Shown: positions 25,856 through 34,372, numbered from the stretch's first letter. The stretch: 64,000 bases of DNA from Microbacterium caowuchunii (GCF_008727755.1 NZ_CP044231.1:3038001-3102000); one strand, 5' to 3'. Notes: generated by a model not told the origin, from the sequence alone. A program made the numbers and translations.

Positions 25856-26590
25856 TCAGGCCCAGCGCCGGCACCACTCGTACATCACCACCGCCGCGGC
25901 GGCGGCGGCGTTGATGGACCGGGTCGAGCCGTACTGCGTGATCTGGACGTGGCCGGCTGCCACCGCGAGCGCCTCGGGCGAGAGACCCGGCCCTTCCTGA
26001 CCGAACAGCAGTACGCACCGCTGGGGGAGATCGGCCCGGTCCACCGGAACGGAGCCGGGCACGTTGTCGACGGCGAGGACCGGGATGTCCTCCGCCCGCG
26101 CCCACGCCGTGAACGTCTCGACATCCGGATGGTGCAGCACGTGCTGGTAGCGATCGGTCACCATCGCCCCGCGTCGGTTCCAGCGTCGGCGGCCGATGAT
26201 GTGCACAGCCGCGGCACCGAAGGCGTTGGCGCTGCGCACTATGGAGCCGATGTTCAGGTCGTGCTGCCAGTTCTCGATCGCCACATGGAACGGATGCCGA
26301 TGCGCGTCGAGATCCGCGACGATGGCCTCCATCCGCCAGTAGCGATAAGGGTCCACGACGTTGCGAGTGTCCCCGTTCGCCAGGAGCTCGGGGTCGTAGT
26401 GCGGGTCGTCCGGCCACGCTTCGGGACCGCCCGGCCAGGGACCGACACCGTGCGCGGGCGCGGTGTCCGCGTCCGCGAGCTCCGCACCGGGCTCGACGGC
26501 CGCGTCCGGGTGTTCGGCACCGGCATCGACGGCCGCGTCCGCGGCCAACGAGGTCGCGGACGGAGGGGGTGTCGCGTCGTTCCCGGTCAC
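25856..26590 (-). CDS. TrmH/SpoU-family RNA 2'-O-methyltransferase
   Basis: A 244-residue SPOUT-class methyltransferase. The three family motifs are present: NIGSIVRSANAFG, LLFGQEGPGLS and QYGSTRSINAAAAAAVVMY (SAM-binding knot). The first 55 residues are Ala/Asp/Pro-rich and poorly ordered. It should methylate a ribose 2'-OH of tRNA or rRNA with S-adenosylmethionine; the exact nucleotide is not predictable. GTG start lies 6 bases after TACGCT (leaderless type). Confidence 0.9.
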   Translation of the reverse strand: MTGNDATPPPSATSLAADAAVDAGAEHPDAAVEPGAELADADTAPAHGVGPWPGGPEAWPDDPHYDPELLANGDTRNVVDPYRYWRMEAIVADLDAHRHPFHVAIENWQHDLNIGSIVRSANAFGAAAVHIIGRRRWNRRGAMVTDRYQHVLHHPDVETFTAWARAEDIPVLAVDNVPGSVPVDRADLPQRCVLLFGQEGPGLSPEALAVAAGHVQITQYGSTRSINAAAAAAVVMYEWCRRWA

Positions 26591-26791
26591 CGATCCAGCG
26601 TATCCGCGCCCCGCCCCGGCGGCGGGGGTAGGGCGGCCTCGGCGGCGCGGTCTCCGGTCCCGGGTCGGCGGGTCGGCGGGTCGGCGGAGCCTCCGGTCCG
26701 GGTTGGCAGCCTCGGCCCGAGGGGAGGGTCAGCCGCGGGGCCACGGCGCCCACGTCCGTCAGCACAGCTCCGTTCCGTTCCGTTCCGTCGA

Positions 26792-27047
26792 GCACTACTC
26801 CTGCACAACCGCCACAGGAGTCACCGACGGCAACCGAACAAGCCCATCTGCAGGAGTTGTGTGCCGGGCTGGGGCCACCATAGGGCACCAGCCACGGAGG
26901 CTGCCGACGACGGCCACCGACCTCAGCCGACCGACGCACGGGCGTGGCGGGACATCCGCGGTGCCCGGGTCCGTCAGCACAACTCCTGCACCACCACCCC
27001 ATCGGCCCCCGGTGGCCCCGACCCGGGTTCTTCTGCAGGAGTTGTGC
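26792..27047. repeat. Two copies of a palindromic repeat, family 3
   Basis: Within the 614-base gene-free stretch 26591-27204 two hairpin elements lie about 185 bases apart. Copy B has perfect 14-base arms GCACAACTCCTGCA (26977-26990) / TGCAGGAGTTGTGC (27034-27047). Copy A has GCACTACTCCTGCA (26792-26805) and TGCAGGAGTTGTG (26849-26861) with a mismatch and a 2-base insertion. Both are preceded by GTCCGTCAGCACA-like sequence and followed by GCCGGGCTGG, so the unit is larger than the stem. I see no coding sequence in the stretch. Confidence 0.85.
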
Positions 27048-27066
27048 CGGGCTGGTCGGGCGCCCC

Positions 27067-27134
27067 GGAACGGCGGAGGGACAGCAGCGGACGGGCACAC
27101 GGAACGGCGGAGGGACAGCAGCGGACGGGGGCAC
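27067..27134. repeat. Tandem duplication of a 34-base unit
   Basis: The unit GGAACGGCGGAGGGACAGCA followed by GCGGACGGG and a short C/A-rich end occurs twice in a row, then fades into further GGAACGGGG-type sequence up to about 27165. It directly precedes the promoter of the MntR-like gene. Confidence 0.8.
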
Positions 27135-27204
27135 GGGGAACGGGGGCACACAGGGAACGGGGCACGCCCTCGGGGCCGGACAGACCGGCGGGTACCCTTG
27201 ATCC

Positions 27205-27855
27205 GTGCCCTCCTCCCCCGCTGTCGACGACTACCTGAAGGTCGTCTACCAGCACACCGAGTGGCAGGACGAGCGGATCACCCCGTCGCAGCTCGCCCAG
27301 CAGCTCGGCCTCGCCCCCTCGAGCGTGACCGAGATGGTGCAGAAGCTGGCCGCGTCCGGACTCGTCGACCACCGGCGCTACGGGCCCATCACCCTGACCG
27401 AGGAAGGCCGCCGTCGCGCGGCGGCGATCGTCCGCCGGCACCGCCTGGTGGAGACCTGGCTCGTGCAGGAGTACGGCTACACCTGGGACGAGGTGCACGA
27501 CGAGGCGGAAGTCCTCGAGCACGCCCTGAGCGACCGCCTGCTCGACCGGATCGACGAGCGCCTCGGACGGCCGCGCTTCGATCCGCACGGCGACGCCATC
27601 CCGGATGCGGCCGGCCACACCGACCGGGTCCCGTTCGTGATGCTCGGCCAGGCGACCCCCGGTCACGTCGGACGGGTGCTCCGGGTGAGCGACCGCGACC
27701 CGGGCCTGCTCCGGGAGCTGGAACGGCTCGGAGTCGACGTCGGCCGCGTCACCACCGTCCTCGCGTCCGCCGGCACCGCGCCGACCGTCCGCTTCGACAC
27801 CGAGCCGGTGGTGCTCCCGCGCGACGCGCACGACGCGATCTGGCTCTCGGCCTGA
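27205..27855 (+). CDS. mntR: DtxR/MntR-family metal-dependent regulator with Mn-type ligands
   Basis: A 216-residue regulator with three domains: winged helix (1-65, APSSVTEMVQKLAASGLVDH quoted in part), dimerisation domain and a C-terminal SH3/FeoA-like domain. Metal-site positions read D9 (VDDYLKVVY), E102, E105 and H106 (AEVLEHAL). Glu at 102 and Asp near the N-terminus match MntR, whereas iron-sensing DtxR/IdeR has Cys and Met there. It is thus expected to repress manganese uptake genes when Mn(II) is high; no such gene is in the window. GTG start 6 bases after TACCCT, a leaderless-type promoter. Confidence 0.85.
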   Translation: MPSSPAVDDYLKVVYQHTEWQDERITPSQLAQQLGLAPSSVTEMVQKLAASGLVDHRRYGPITLTEEGRRRAAAIVRRHRLVETWLVQEYGYTWDEVHDEAEVLEHALSDRLLDRIDERLGRPRFDPHGDAIPDAAGHTDRVPFVMLGQATPGHVGRVLRVSDRDPGLLRELERLGVDVGRVTTVLASAGTAPTVRFDTEPVVLPRDAHDAIWLSA

Positions 27856-27864
27856 CCCGCCCGC

Positions 27865-28842
27865 TCAGCGACGCGCGGACTCGAACGGCCACCGCATCCG
27901 CGTGGCGTTCTCGCACATCATCCAGAGCCGTTCCCCCACGGCGGGGTCCCGGACGAGCTTGCCCGGGCTCGCCGGCCGCGGTTCGCCGCGCACGATGGCG
28001 CTCGGCCCCCAGAGCTGCCCGCCTTCGACCGTCGGGTCCACGAGGGCGCGCACGAGCGACCACGCCCCGTACTCCTTGGACTGCGTGATCGGCGCCTGCA
28101 GGTTGTCGACGAACCTGCCCAGCCGGGACGGCTCGTTCACGCCCCGGATGCCGCGGGTCCGGCCGCTGGTCGAGTAGCCCGGGTGGGCCACCACGCTCGT
28201 GACGGGGACACGGTTCGCGCGCAGACGCCGGTCGGCCTCGAGCCCGACTGCCGTGCAGACCACCTTGGACTGCACGTAGGCCCGCCAGGGGGTGTAGCCG
28301 GAGACCAATTGCGGGTCGGTGGGGTCGTACGCCCACATCGACGTCGACATGCTGCCGAGCCACACCATCCGCCCGCGTCGCGCGGCGAGGGTCGAGAGCA
28401 GGGCGCCGGCGAGCGCGAAGTGACCGAGTGCGTTGGTGGCGAGCACGACCTCGTTGCCGTCGCGCGTGGTCTCGCGGGAACGGGGCGGGTGCACGATGCC
28501 GGCGTTCAGCAGCAGTCCGTCGAGGCGGCCGCGCTGACGGACCGTCGCCGCCGCAGCGCGTACCGAGCCCAGGTTGCTCGTGTCCAGCAGCAGGGTCTCG
28601 GCGGTGCCGCCCCGGGTCGCCGCGCCCGCATCCGTCTCCGCCTCGATCCGCGCCTGCAGCGCCGCCCGCGCCCCGGCGAGCCGGTTGGGGTGGCGCCCGG
28701 TCATGATCACGTGGGCACCGGCGCGCACGAGCTGCTCGCTCGAGAAGAACCCGAGCCCCGCGTTCGAACCCGTCACGAGGTACGTCCGGCCGTGCAGGTC
28801 CGGGAGTTGACGCGGATCCCAGTCCGCGGCGCGCGCGCTCAC
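27865..28842 (-). CDS. SDR-family oxidoreductase, retinol-dehydrogenase-like
   Basis: A 325-residue short-chain dehydrogenase. Cofactor motif TGSNAGLG, LLLNAGI (NAG), catalytic Ser in WLGSMSTS and YVQSK (Tyr, Lys). Longer than the 250-residue classic type, with an inserted segment after the NAG motif, as in the retinol dehydrogenase/protochlorophyllide reductase-like group. Substrate unknown. GTG 28842 follows TAGTCT by 7 bases. Convergent with the MntR gene (9 bases), divergent from the HAD gene. Confidence 0.88.
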   Translation of the reverse strand: MSARAADWDPRQLPDLHGRTYLVTGSNAGLGFFSSEQLVRAGAHVIMTGRHPNRLAGARAALQARIEAETDAGAATRGGTAETLLLDTSNLGSVRAAAATVRQRGRLDGLLLNAGIVHPPRSRETTRDGNEVVLATNALGHFALAGALLSTLAARRGRMVWLGSMSTSMWAYDPTDPQLVSGYTPWRAYVQSKVVCTAVGLEADRRLRANRVPVTSVVAHPGYSTSGRTRGIRGVNEPSRLGRFVDNLQAPITQSKEYGAWSLVRALVDPTVEGGQLWGPSAIVRGEPRPASPGKLVRDPAVGERLWMMCENATRMRWPFESARR

Positions 28843-28914
28843 AGGGACGAGACTAGCCCGGCCCGTGCACGCCGCGGACCCCGGTGACGGTATCCCGAGC
28901 CGTAGGCTGAGGCC

Positions 28915-29724
28915 ATGCGGACGCGGGACGACATCGAGTGCTGGCTCACCGACATGGACGGCGTGCTCGTGCACGAGAATCGGCCCATCCCGGGTGCTGC
29001 GGAACTGCTCCAGCAGTGGCAGTCCCAGGCCACGCCGTTCCTGGTGCTGACGAACAACTCCATCTTCACGCCGCGCGATCTGAGCGCGCGGCTGCGCGCC
29101 TCCGGGCTCGTCGTTCCGGAGGAGTCGATCTGGACGTCGGCCCTCGCGACGGCGCAGTTCCTGCGCGGCCAGGCACCGGGCGGCTCCGCGTTCGTGATCG
29201 GCGAGGCCGGGCTGACGACGGCTCTGCACGAAGCCGGATTCACCCTCACCGAGACGAACCCGGACTACGTCGTGGTCGGCGAGACCCGCAACTACTCCTT
29301 CGAGGCGATCACGAAGGCGATCCGCCTCATCACCCACGGCGCCCGCTTCATCGCGACGAACCCGGACCCGACCGGCCCGTCGCCGGATGGGGTCGTGCCC
29401 GCGACCGGCGCCATCACGGCGCTGATCACCAAGGCGACCGGCATGCAGCCGTACGTCGTCGGGAAACCGAACCCGATGATGTTCCGTTCGGCGCTCAACC
29501 GCATCGGCGCGCACTCCGAGACGACCGGGATGATCGGCGACCGGATGGACACCGACATCGTCGCGGGCATCGAGGCGGGGCTCCACACGGTGCTCGTGCT
29601 CACCGGCATCAGCGACGACAACGAGATCGTCCGCTATCCGTTCCGGCCCGACGAGATCGTCGCCTCGGTGGCCGATCTCCTCTCCCGCGATCCTCTCGAA
29701 TCCGAGATGCCCGAAGGTCTCTGA
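28915..29724 (+). CDS. HAD-IIA phosphatase, NagD-like
   Basis: A 269-residue HAD hydrolase. The nucleophile loop is LTDMDGVLVH (D13, D15), motif II LTNNS, the C2-cap middle region VVGETRNYSFEAI, and motif IV MIGDRMDTDI. It should dephosphorylate a small sugar- or nucleotide-type phosphate in the cytoplasm; specificity is not predictable. The ATG lies 6 bases after TAGGCT. A YdeI-like gene follows after 2 bases. Confidence 0.92.
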   Translation: MRTRDDIECWLTDMDGVLVHENRPIPGAAELLQQWQSQATPFLVLTNNSIFTPRDLSARLRASGLVVPEESIWTSALATAQFLRGQAPGGSAFVIGEAGLTTALHEAGFTLTETNPDYVVVGETRNYSFEAITKAIRLITHGARFIATNPDPTGPSPDGVVPATGAITALITKATGMQPYVVGKPNPMMFRSALNRIGAHSETTGMIGDRMDTDIVAGIEAGLHTVLVLTGISDDNEIVRYPFRPDEIVASVADLLSRDPLESEMPEGL

Positions 29725-29726
29725 GC

Positions 29727-30299
29727 ATGGCCGCCCCGGATGACGCGGAACGCCTCGCGCTGCCGGATGCGGCGGCCTGGCGGGCCTGGCTGCAGGAGAA
29801 CCACACCCGGTCCACGGGCGTCTGGCTGCTGCGGCCGCGGGCGGGGGTCGTCCGCCCGCTCATCGGGTACGAGGACGCGGTGCGTCAGGCGCTCTGCTTC
29901 GGCTGGGTGGACGGCACCCTGCGCCCGATGGACGAGCACACCCTGGGCCAGTGGTACGCGCCGCGACGGCCGGGCAGCGGCTGGGCCGCGACGAACAAGG
30001 CCCGCATCCTCGAACTCGAGATGTCGGGCGAGATGACGGATGCCGGCCGACGCGTCATCGCCGCGGCCAAGGCGAGTGGGATGTGGACCGTGCTGGACGG
30101 CCCCGAAGCGGGCATCGAACCGGCCGAGCTGACGGCAGCGCTGGATGCGGTGCCCTCCGCGCGGTCCCAGTGGGACGCGTTCCCCGCATCCGCCCGGAAG
30201 ATGGGTCTCACGCAGATCGCGATGGCGAAGCGGCCGGAGACGCGCACCGCGCGGATCGCGCGGATCGTGGCGGATGCGGCGGCGGGCAGACGCCCGTGA
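29727..30299 (+). CDS. YdeI/OmpD-associated (DUF1801-like) family protein
   Basis: A 190-residue cytoplasmic protein with the YdeI-type pattern: WRAWLQENHTRSTGVWLL at the start, YEDAVRQALCFGWVDGTL, then RRPGSGWAATNKARI and a C-terminal TRTARIARIV. The biochemical function of this family is not settled. It is downstream of the HAD gene (2-base gap) and upstream of a 36-residue membrane peptide, forming a three-gene unit. Confidence 0.82.
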   Translation: MAAPDDAERLALPDAAAWRAWLQENHTRSTGVWLLRPRAGVVRPLIGYEDAVRQALCFGWVDGTLRPMDEHTLGQWYAPRRPGSGWAATNKARILELEMSGEMTDAGRRVIAAAKASGMWTVLDGPEAGIEPAELTAALDAVPSARSQWDAFPASARKMGLTQIAMAKRPETRTARIARIVADAAAGRRP

Positions 30300-30311
30300 G
30301 GAGGAGCGCAC

Positions 30312-30422
30312 ATGGATGACCGCACCCTGATGCTGCTGGTGTCGGCCGTGGTGCTGAGCGGCACGCTCGTGGCATTCCTCGTGCAGTACGTCCGTTCCCG
30401 GCGCCGCGACGACGACGACTGA
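30312..30422 (+). CDS. 36-residue single-pass membrane microprotein
   Basis: A very short reading frame 12 bases after the YdeI stop with a strong ribosome site (GAGGAG, 6 bases before ATG). It encodes MDDRTLMLLV, a hydrophobic helix (about 6-25, VSAVVLSGTLVAFLVQYV), then RSRRR and four Asp. Acidic N-terminus, one membrane span and a basic-then-acidic tail suggest insertion in the cytoplasmic membrane with the C-terminus inside. Function unknown; it may modulate a membrane protein. Easily missed by length filters. Confidence 0.72.
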   Translation: MDDRTLMLLVSAVVLSGTLVAFLVQYVRSRRRDDDD

Positions 30423-30446
30423 GCCCCGCCACGCCCGCAGAGCGGC

Positions 30447-31025
30447 CTACTGCGGGGCGAGCCCCAGGTCGTCGAGGTCGATCGCGGCCAGCCACTGCAG
30501 GCCCTCCGCCTCGACCGCGGCCTGCGCCCCGGTCCTGCGGTCGACGATCACGGCGACGGCGACGGGCTCGGCGCCCTCGCGGCGCAGCGCTTCGACGGCC
30601 TTCAGCGCGGACTGGCCGGTGGTGGACGTGTCCTCCACGACCACGACGCGCTTGCCCGCGACATCCGCGCCCTCGATCTGGCGGCCCCGGCCGTGGTCCT
30701 TGGGTTCCTTCCGCACCACGAACGCGTCCAGCGGCGTGCCGGCACGCACGGATTCGTGCATGATCGCGTTGGCGATCGGGTCGGCGCCGAGGGTGAGCCC
30801 GCCTACGGCGACGATGCCGTCGACGCGGCCGACGAGGTCCAGCATGATGCGGCCGATGGCCGGTGCCGCGCGGTGGTCGAGGGTGAGCTTGCGCATGTCG
30901 ACGTAGTACGTCGCCTTCTTGCCGCTCGAGAGGGTGAAGTCGCCGTGGAACACCGCCTCGTCGGTGATGAGGCCGATGAGGGCCTGGCGGTCGGCTTCGA
31001 GTTCCGGAGTGGATGCGGCGGTCAC
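30447..31025 (-). CDS. pyrE: Orotate phosphoribosyltransferase
   Basis: A 192-residue type I PRTase that converts orotate and PRPP to orotidine 5'-phosphate in pyrimidine synthesis. The PRPP-binding motif VVVVEDTSTTGQSA, the catalytic flexible loop around VRKEPKDHGRGRQIEG and YYVDMRKLTL are all present. Start GTG 31025, 7 bases after TAAACT, so the mRNA is probably leaderless. Divergent from the exonuclease gene with only 64 bases between, where both -10 boxes lie. Confidence 0.93.
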   Translation of the reverse strand: MTAASTPELEADRQALIGLITDEAVFHGDFTLSSGKKATYYVDMRKLTLDHRAAPAIGRIMLDLVGRVDGIVAVGGLTLGADPIANAIMHESVRAGTPLDAFVVRKEPKDHGRGRQIEGADVAGKRVVVVEDTSTTGQSALKAVEALRREGAEPVAVAVIVDRRTGAQAAVEAEGLQWLAAIDLDDLGLAPQ

Positions 31026-31089
31026 ACCCCCGAGTTTACGGGCGAGCGCGGCACCGTCCGTGTCCACCCCGAGCCCTAGGCTTGGTGGC

Positions 31090-31935
31090 ATGCGTCTGGC
31101 CACCTGGAACGTCAACTCCATCCGTGCACGCGTCGTGCGTACCGTCGAGTTCGCGGTGCGCGAGCACATCGACGTGCTGGCCATGCAGGAGATCAAATGC
31201 AAGCCGGAGCAGTTCCCCTACGCCCCGTTCGAGGACGCCGGCTATCACGTCGTCGCACACGGGCTGAACCAGTGGAACGGCGTGGCGATCGCCAGCCGTG
31301 AGCCGATCGAGGACGTGGAGCTCGCCTTCCCGGGGATGCCCGGGTTCCTCAAGGGCGTCGAAGGTCCCGACGTGCCGCAGGAGGCGCGCGCGATCGGCGC
31401 GACGATCGGCGGCGTGAAGGTGTGGAGCCTCTACGTGCCCAACGGACGCAGCCTCACAGACCCGCACTACCTCTACAAGCTGGACTGGCTATCGGCCCTC
31501 ACCGAGTACACGCGGTCCTCGCTCGCCGCGCAGCCCGACCTGCCGCTCGCCCTCGTCGGCGACTTCAACATCGCGCCGACGGATGCCGACAACGGCGACC
31601 CGACCGTCATCGAGGGCGTGACGACCCATGTCTCCCCGCCCGAGCGCGAGGCGTTCCGGGCGCTCGAAGCCGCGGGGCTCCAGGACGTCGTGCGCCCGCT
31701 CGTGCCCACCGGATACACGTACTGGGACTACAAACAGCTGCGGTTCCCCCGCAACGAGGGCCTGCGCATCGACTTCATCCTCGGCTCGCACACCGTGGCC
31801 GACGCCGTGACGGGCGCCGAGATCCACCGCAACGAGCGCAAGGGCGAGATCCCCAGCGACCACGTCCCGGTGGTCGTCGACCTGGATCTTTCCGGACCGG
31901 ATGACGACGACGACCGACCCATGATCTTCGGCTGA
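31090..31935 (+). CDS. xthA: Exodeoxyribonuclease III
   Basis: A 281-residue Mg-dependent AP endonuclease/3'-exonuclease used in base-excision repair. Motifs of the family appear in order: TWNVNSIRAR, LAMQEIKCK (metal-binding Glu), VYVPNGRS-like SLYVPNGRSL, LVGDFNIAPTDAD (Asp, Asn) and PSDHVPVVVDL (catalytic Asp-His). ATG 31090 lies 7 bases after TAGGCT, so the mRNA is probably leaderless; longer in-frame starts upstream would run into the promoter and have no family similarity. Confidence 0.93.
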   Translation: MRLATWNVNSIRARVVRTVEFAVREHIDVLAMQEIKCKPEQFPYAPFEDAGYHVVAHGLNQWNGVAIASREPIEDVELAFPGMPGFLKGVEGPDVPQEARAIGATIGGVKVWSLYVPNGRSLTDPHYLYKLDWLSALTEYTRSSLAAQPDLPLALVGDFNIAPTDADNGDPTVIEGVTTHVSPPEREAFRALEAAGLQDVVRPLVPTGYTYWDYKQLRFPRNEGLRIDFILGSHTVADAVTGAEIHRNERKGEIPSDHVPVVVDLDLSGPDDDDDRPMIFG

Positions 31936-32133
31936 TCCCGCCGGGCAGTCCTACGCGCGGGCGGGGGCGGGCACCGCGGGCACCCGGGATGCGGAAGGTC
32001 GGGGCGAAACGGTCGAGCAGCGCCGGCTCCCCTCCAGCATGAAGTGACGCATGCTCGTCGAGAGCAAGTGATGCGGCGCGTTCTCCGTCTCCCGGGGGAT
32101 GCCGCGGCAGCATCCCGCCCCTACCGTGGAGGG

Positions 32134-33369
32134 ATGCTGCCGCTCTCCCCCACCCAGCAACGCGCCGACGTCCTGCTCGCCGCGGCGATGCTCATCGGCG
32201 CGCTCGTGAGCGCCACGCTCTCCTCCGTGTCCGGCATCTACGGCGGGGAGGAGGCGGGCATGCCGCTCGCCGTCCTGTACGCCTTCGTCCTCTCGGTCCC
32301 GCTCGCGTTCCGCCGCAGATGGCCGGCGACCGTCGCCGTGATCGTCGCGCTCGCCTACTTCCTCGCCGTCACCCTCCGCGTCCCGGAGATCTACGCCGGC
32401 AACATCGCGATGTTCATCACGTTCTACACGGTGGGCGCGTGGTCGCCGCAGCGCCGCCGCGCCTCCCTCGTGCGCGCCGCGATCATCGTGGGGATGTTCG
32501 CCTGGCTGCTGATCGTCATGTTCGTCGACGCGACCCAGCCCACCGACGAGGGCCTCTCCCGCGTCGGGGCGTTCTCGCCGTACGTCGCGTACATGATCCT
32601 CAACATCCTGCTCAACGCGCTGTACTTCGGCGGCGCCTACTACTTCGGCGAGCGCACGTGGGCGGCCGCCCAGCAGCGCCGGGCCCTCGAGGAACGCACC
32701 GCGGAGCTGGAGCACGAGCGCGAGATCACGGGGGCGCAGGCGGTCGCCCTGGAACGCGTGCGCATCGCACGGGAGCTGCACGACGTCGTCGCCCACCACG
32801 TCTCCCTGATGGGCGTGCAGGCCGGCGTCGCGCGAACGATCCTGCGGGACGACCCGGATGCCGCGAGCGCGACCCTCGCCCAGGTCGAGGACTCCGCGCG
32901 GTCGGCGCTGAGCGAACTGCGCCACCTCCTGGAGACGCTGCGCACCTCCCCCGACGCGCCGGACACCGCCCCCACGACGGTGGGGCTGGCGGGCATCCCG
33001 GATCTCGTGCGCGAGGCGGCATCCGCGGGTCTCCGCACGGACTTCCGCATCATCGGCACGCCCACGGACGTCCCCGAGACGGCGCAGGTGAACCTGTACC
33101 GGATAGCCCAGGAGGCTCTGACCAACGCCCGCCGGCACGGCGGACCGGGTGCCACCGCGGATGTGCGGCTGCGCTACGACGGCGAGGAGGTCGAGCTCGA
33201 GGTCTCCAACACCGGGCGTCCGGTGCGCGACCCGAAGCCCGGCATGGGCCTGATCGGGATGCGGGAGCGCGCCGCCGCATCGGGGGGATCGCTGGAGCTG
33301 GTGCCCCGTTCCGGCGGCGGGTACCTCGTGCGGGTGCGGATCCCGCTGGGCGCGGAGGTGCCGGCATGA
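32134..33369 (+). CDS. Two-component sensor histidine kinase, NarL-partner type (HisKA_3)
   Basis: A 411-residue membrane kinase: four to five hydrophobic segments within about 14-170, a coiled linker (175-205), the HisKA_3 phosphoacceptor ARELHDVVAHHVS (H216) and an HATPase_c domain with QEALTNARRHG and GMGLIGMRERAA. It phosphorylates the regulator whose gene overlaps its stop by 4 bases. Short external loops suggest it senses the membrane or works with an ABC transporter, here the exporter at 34373-36381. ATG 32134 is 6 bases after TACCGT. The 198 bases upstream hold no gene I can support. Confidence 0.92.
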   Translation: MLPLSPTQQRADVLLAAAMLIGALVSATLSSVSGIYGGEEAGMPLAVLYAFVLSVPLAFRRRWPATVAVIVALAYFLAVTLRVPEIYAGNIAMFITFYTVGAWSPQRRRASLVRAAIIVGMFAWLLIVMFVDATQPTDEGLSRVGAFSPYVAYMILNILLNALYFGGAYYFGERTWAAAQQRRALEERTAELEHEREITGAQAVALERVRIARELHDVVAHHVSLMGVQAGVARTILRDDPDAASATLAQVEDSARSALSELRHLLETLRTSPDAPDTAPTTVGLAGIPDLVREAASAGLRTDFRIIGTPTDVPETAQVNLYRIAQEALTNARRHGGPGATADVRLRYDGEEVELEVSNTGRPVRDPKPGMGLIGMRERAAASGGSLELVPRSGGGYLVRVRIPLGAEVPA

Positions 33370-34154
33370 GCGGCATCCGCGTCCTCCTGGTGGACGACCA
33401 CGCCATGATGCGGGCCGGGTTCCGCACGATCCTGCGGGCCGCCGGCGACATGGAGGTCGTCGGGGAGGCGGCGACGGGTGCGGAGGCGGTCGAGCAGGCG
33501 CGCGAGCTGCATCCGGACGTCATCTGCATGGACGTGCAGATGCCGGACATGGACGGGCTGGAGGCCACCCGGCGCATCGTCGCGGATCCCGAGGCGTCCG
33601 GTGCCGTCCTCGTGGTGACCACCTTCGACCGGGACGACTATCTCTTCGCCGCGCTCGAGGCCGGCGCGAGCGGGTTCCTGCTGAAGAACGCGGGCCCGGA
33701 GGAGCTCGTCGGGGCGATCCGCGTGCTGGCGGCGGGCGACGCCCTGCTCGCCCCCGAGGTCACCCGGCGGGTGATCGCCCGCTTCGCCGCGGGGGATGCC
33801 GCATCCGCCCGCGCGATCGTACCGGGCGGGGCTGCCGGGGCCACCGGGGCCACCGGGAGCGCCGCGGGTCCGGCGGGGGCGGGGGTCACCGGGGTGGCCG
33901 GCGGCCCCGCGGGCGGCGGGATCTCCACGGCGGTGGATGCCGCGCGTCCGTGGCCGGGCGATCCCGGGCTCACCGAGCGTGAAGCGGAGGTGCTGCGCCT
34001 CATGGCCGATGCCCTCTCCAACGGCGAGATCGCGGCGCGGCTGTTCATCGGCGAGGCGACCGTGAAGACCCACGTCTCGAACGTGCTGCAGAAGCTCGGC
34101 GCCCGGGACCGCGTGCAGGCCGTCGTCCTCGCCCACCGCCACCACCTCGCCTGA
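33366..34154 (+). CDS. NarL/LuxR-family response regulator with long Gly/Ala linker
   Basis: A 262-residue regulator: receiver domain (1-125, VDDHAMMRAG, phosphorylation site D56 in ICMDVQMPD, K107 region FLLKNAG) and a C-terminal LuxR HTH (from about 200, LTEREAEVLRLMA and ATVKTHVSNVLQKL). Between them is an unusual linker of about 60 residues rich in Gly, Ala and Thr (150-186, GGAAGATGATGSAAGPAG), where the family normally has 15-25 residues. The ATG overlaps the kinase stop. Likely target is the ABC exporter operon downstream. Confidence 0.92.
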   Translation: MSGIRVLLVDDHAMMRAGFRTILRAAGDMEVVGEAATGAEAVEQARELHPDVICMDVQMPDMDGLEATRRIVADPEASGAVLVVTTFDRDDYLFAALEAGASGFLLKNAGPEELVGAIRVLAAGDALLAPEVTRRVIARFAAGDAASARAIVPGGAAGATGATGSAAGPAGAGVTGVAGGPAGGGISTAVDAARPWPGDPGLTEREAEVLRLMADALSNGEIAARLFIGEATVKTHVSNVLQKLGARDRVQAVVLAHRHHLA

Positions 34155-34166
34155 GCGCCAGGGACG

Positions 34167-34248
34167 CACAACGGCGGGGATCGGCCCCGACACCCCGCCC
34201 CGGCGGGCGCCCGCCCGGCGCGCCGGGGCGGGTCCGTGCCGTTGTGCA
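34167..34248. repeat. Palindromic repeat, family 2, copy A
   Basis: An 82-base element: outer arms GCACAACGGC (34167-34176) / GCCGTTGTGC (34239-34248) and a long inner stem with GACACCCCGCCCCGGCG against CGCCGGGGCGGG. The same outer arms, extended by GGGGATC, occur at 41473-41554. It lies after the response-regulator stop and may also terminate that transcript. Confidence 0.85.
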
Positions 34249-34372
34249 CGCGGGAACCGGGCGGATGCGGCCGCGCCATCCCCCCGCGGGGGGAGGAGCG
34301 GAATCCGCTCCCCGGGGGAGGTGGCGGGAGGGGGCGGACCCGTAGCGTCGAAGCATCGACCAAGGAGGAACC

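Noticed and set aside
26591..27204. Short open frames in the repeat-rich gap
   Set aside because: They consist of translated palindromes and tandem repeats, lack ribosome sites, and exist in several frames at once.
31936..32133. A minus-strand frame of about 33 codons beginning MRHFMLEGSRR near 32054
   Set aside because: No promoter or ribosome site of quality, Arg/Pro/Ala-rich end, and overlap with the region upstream of the kinase promoter; it could be a leader peptide but nothing supports it.
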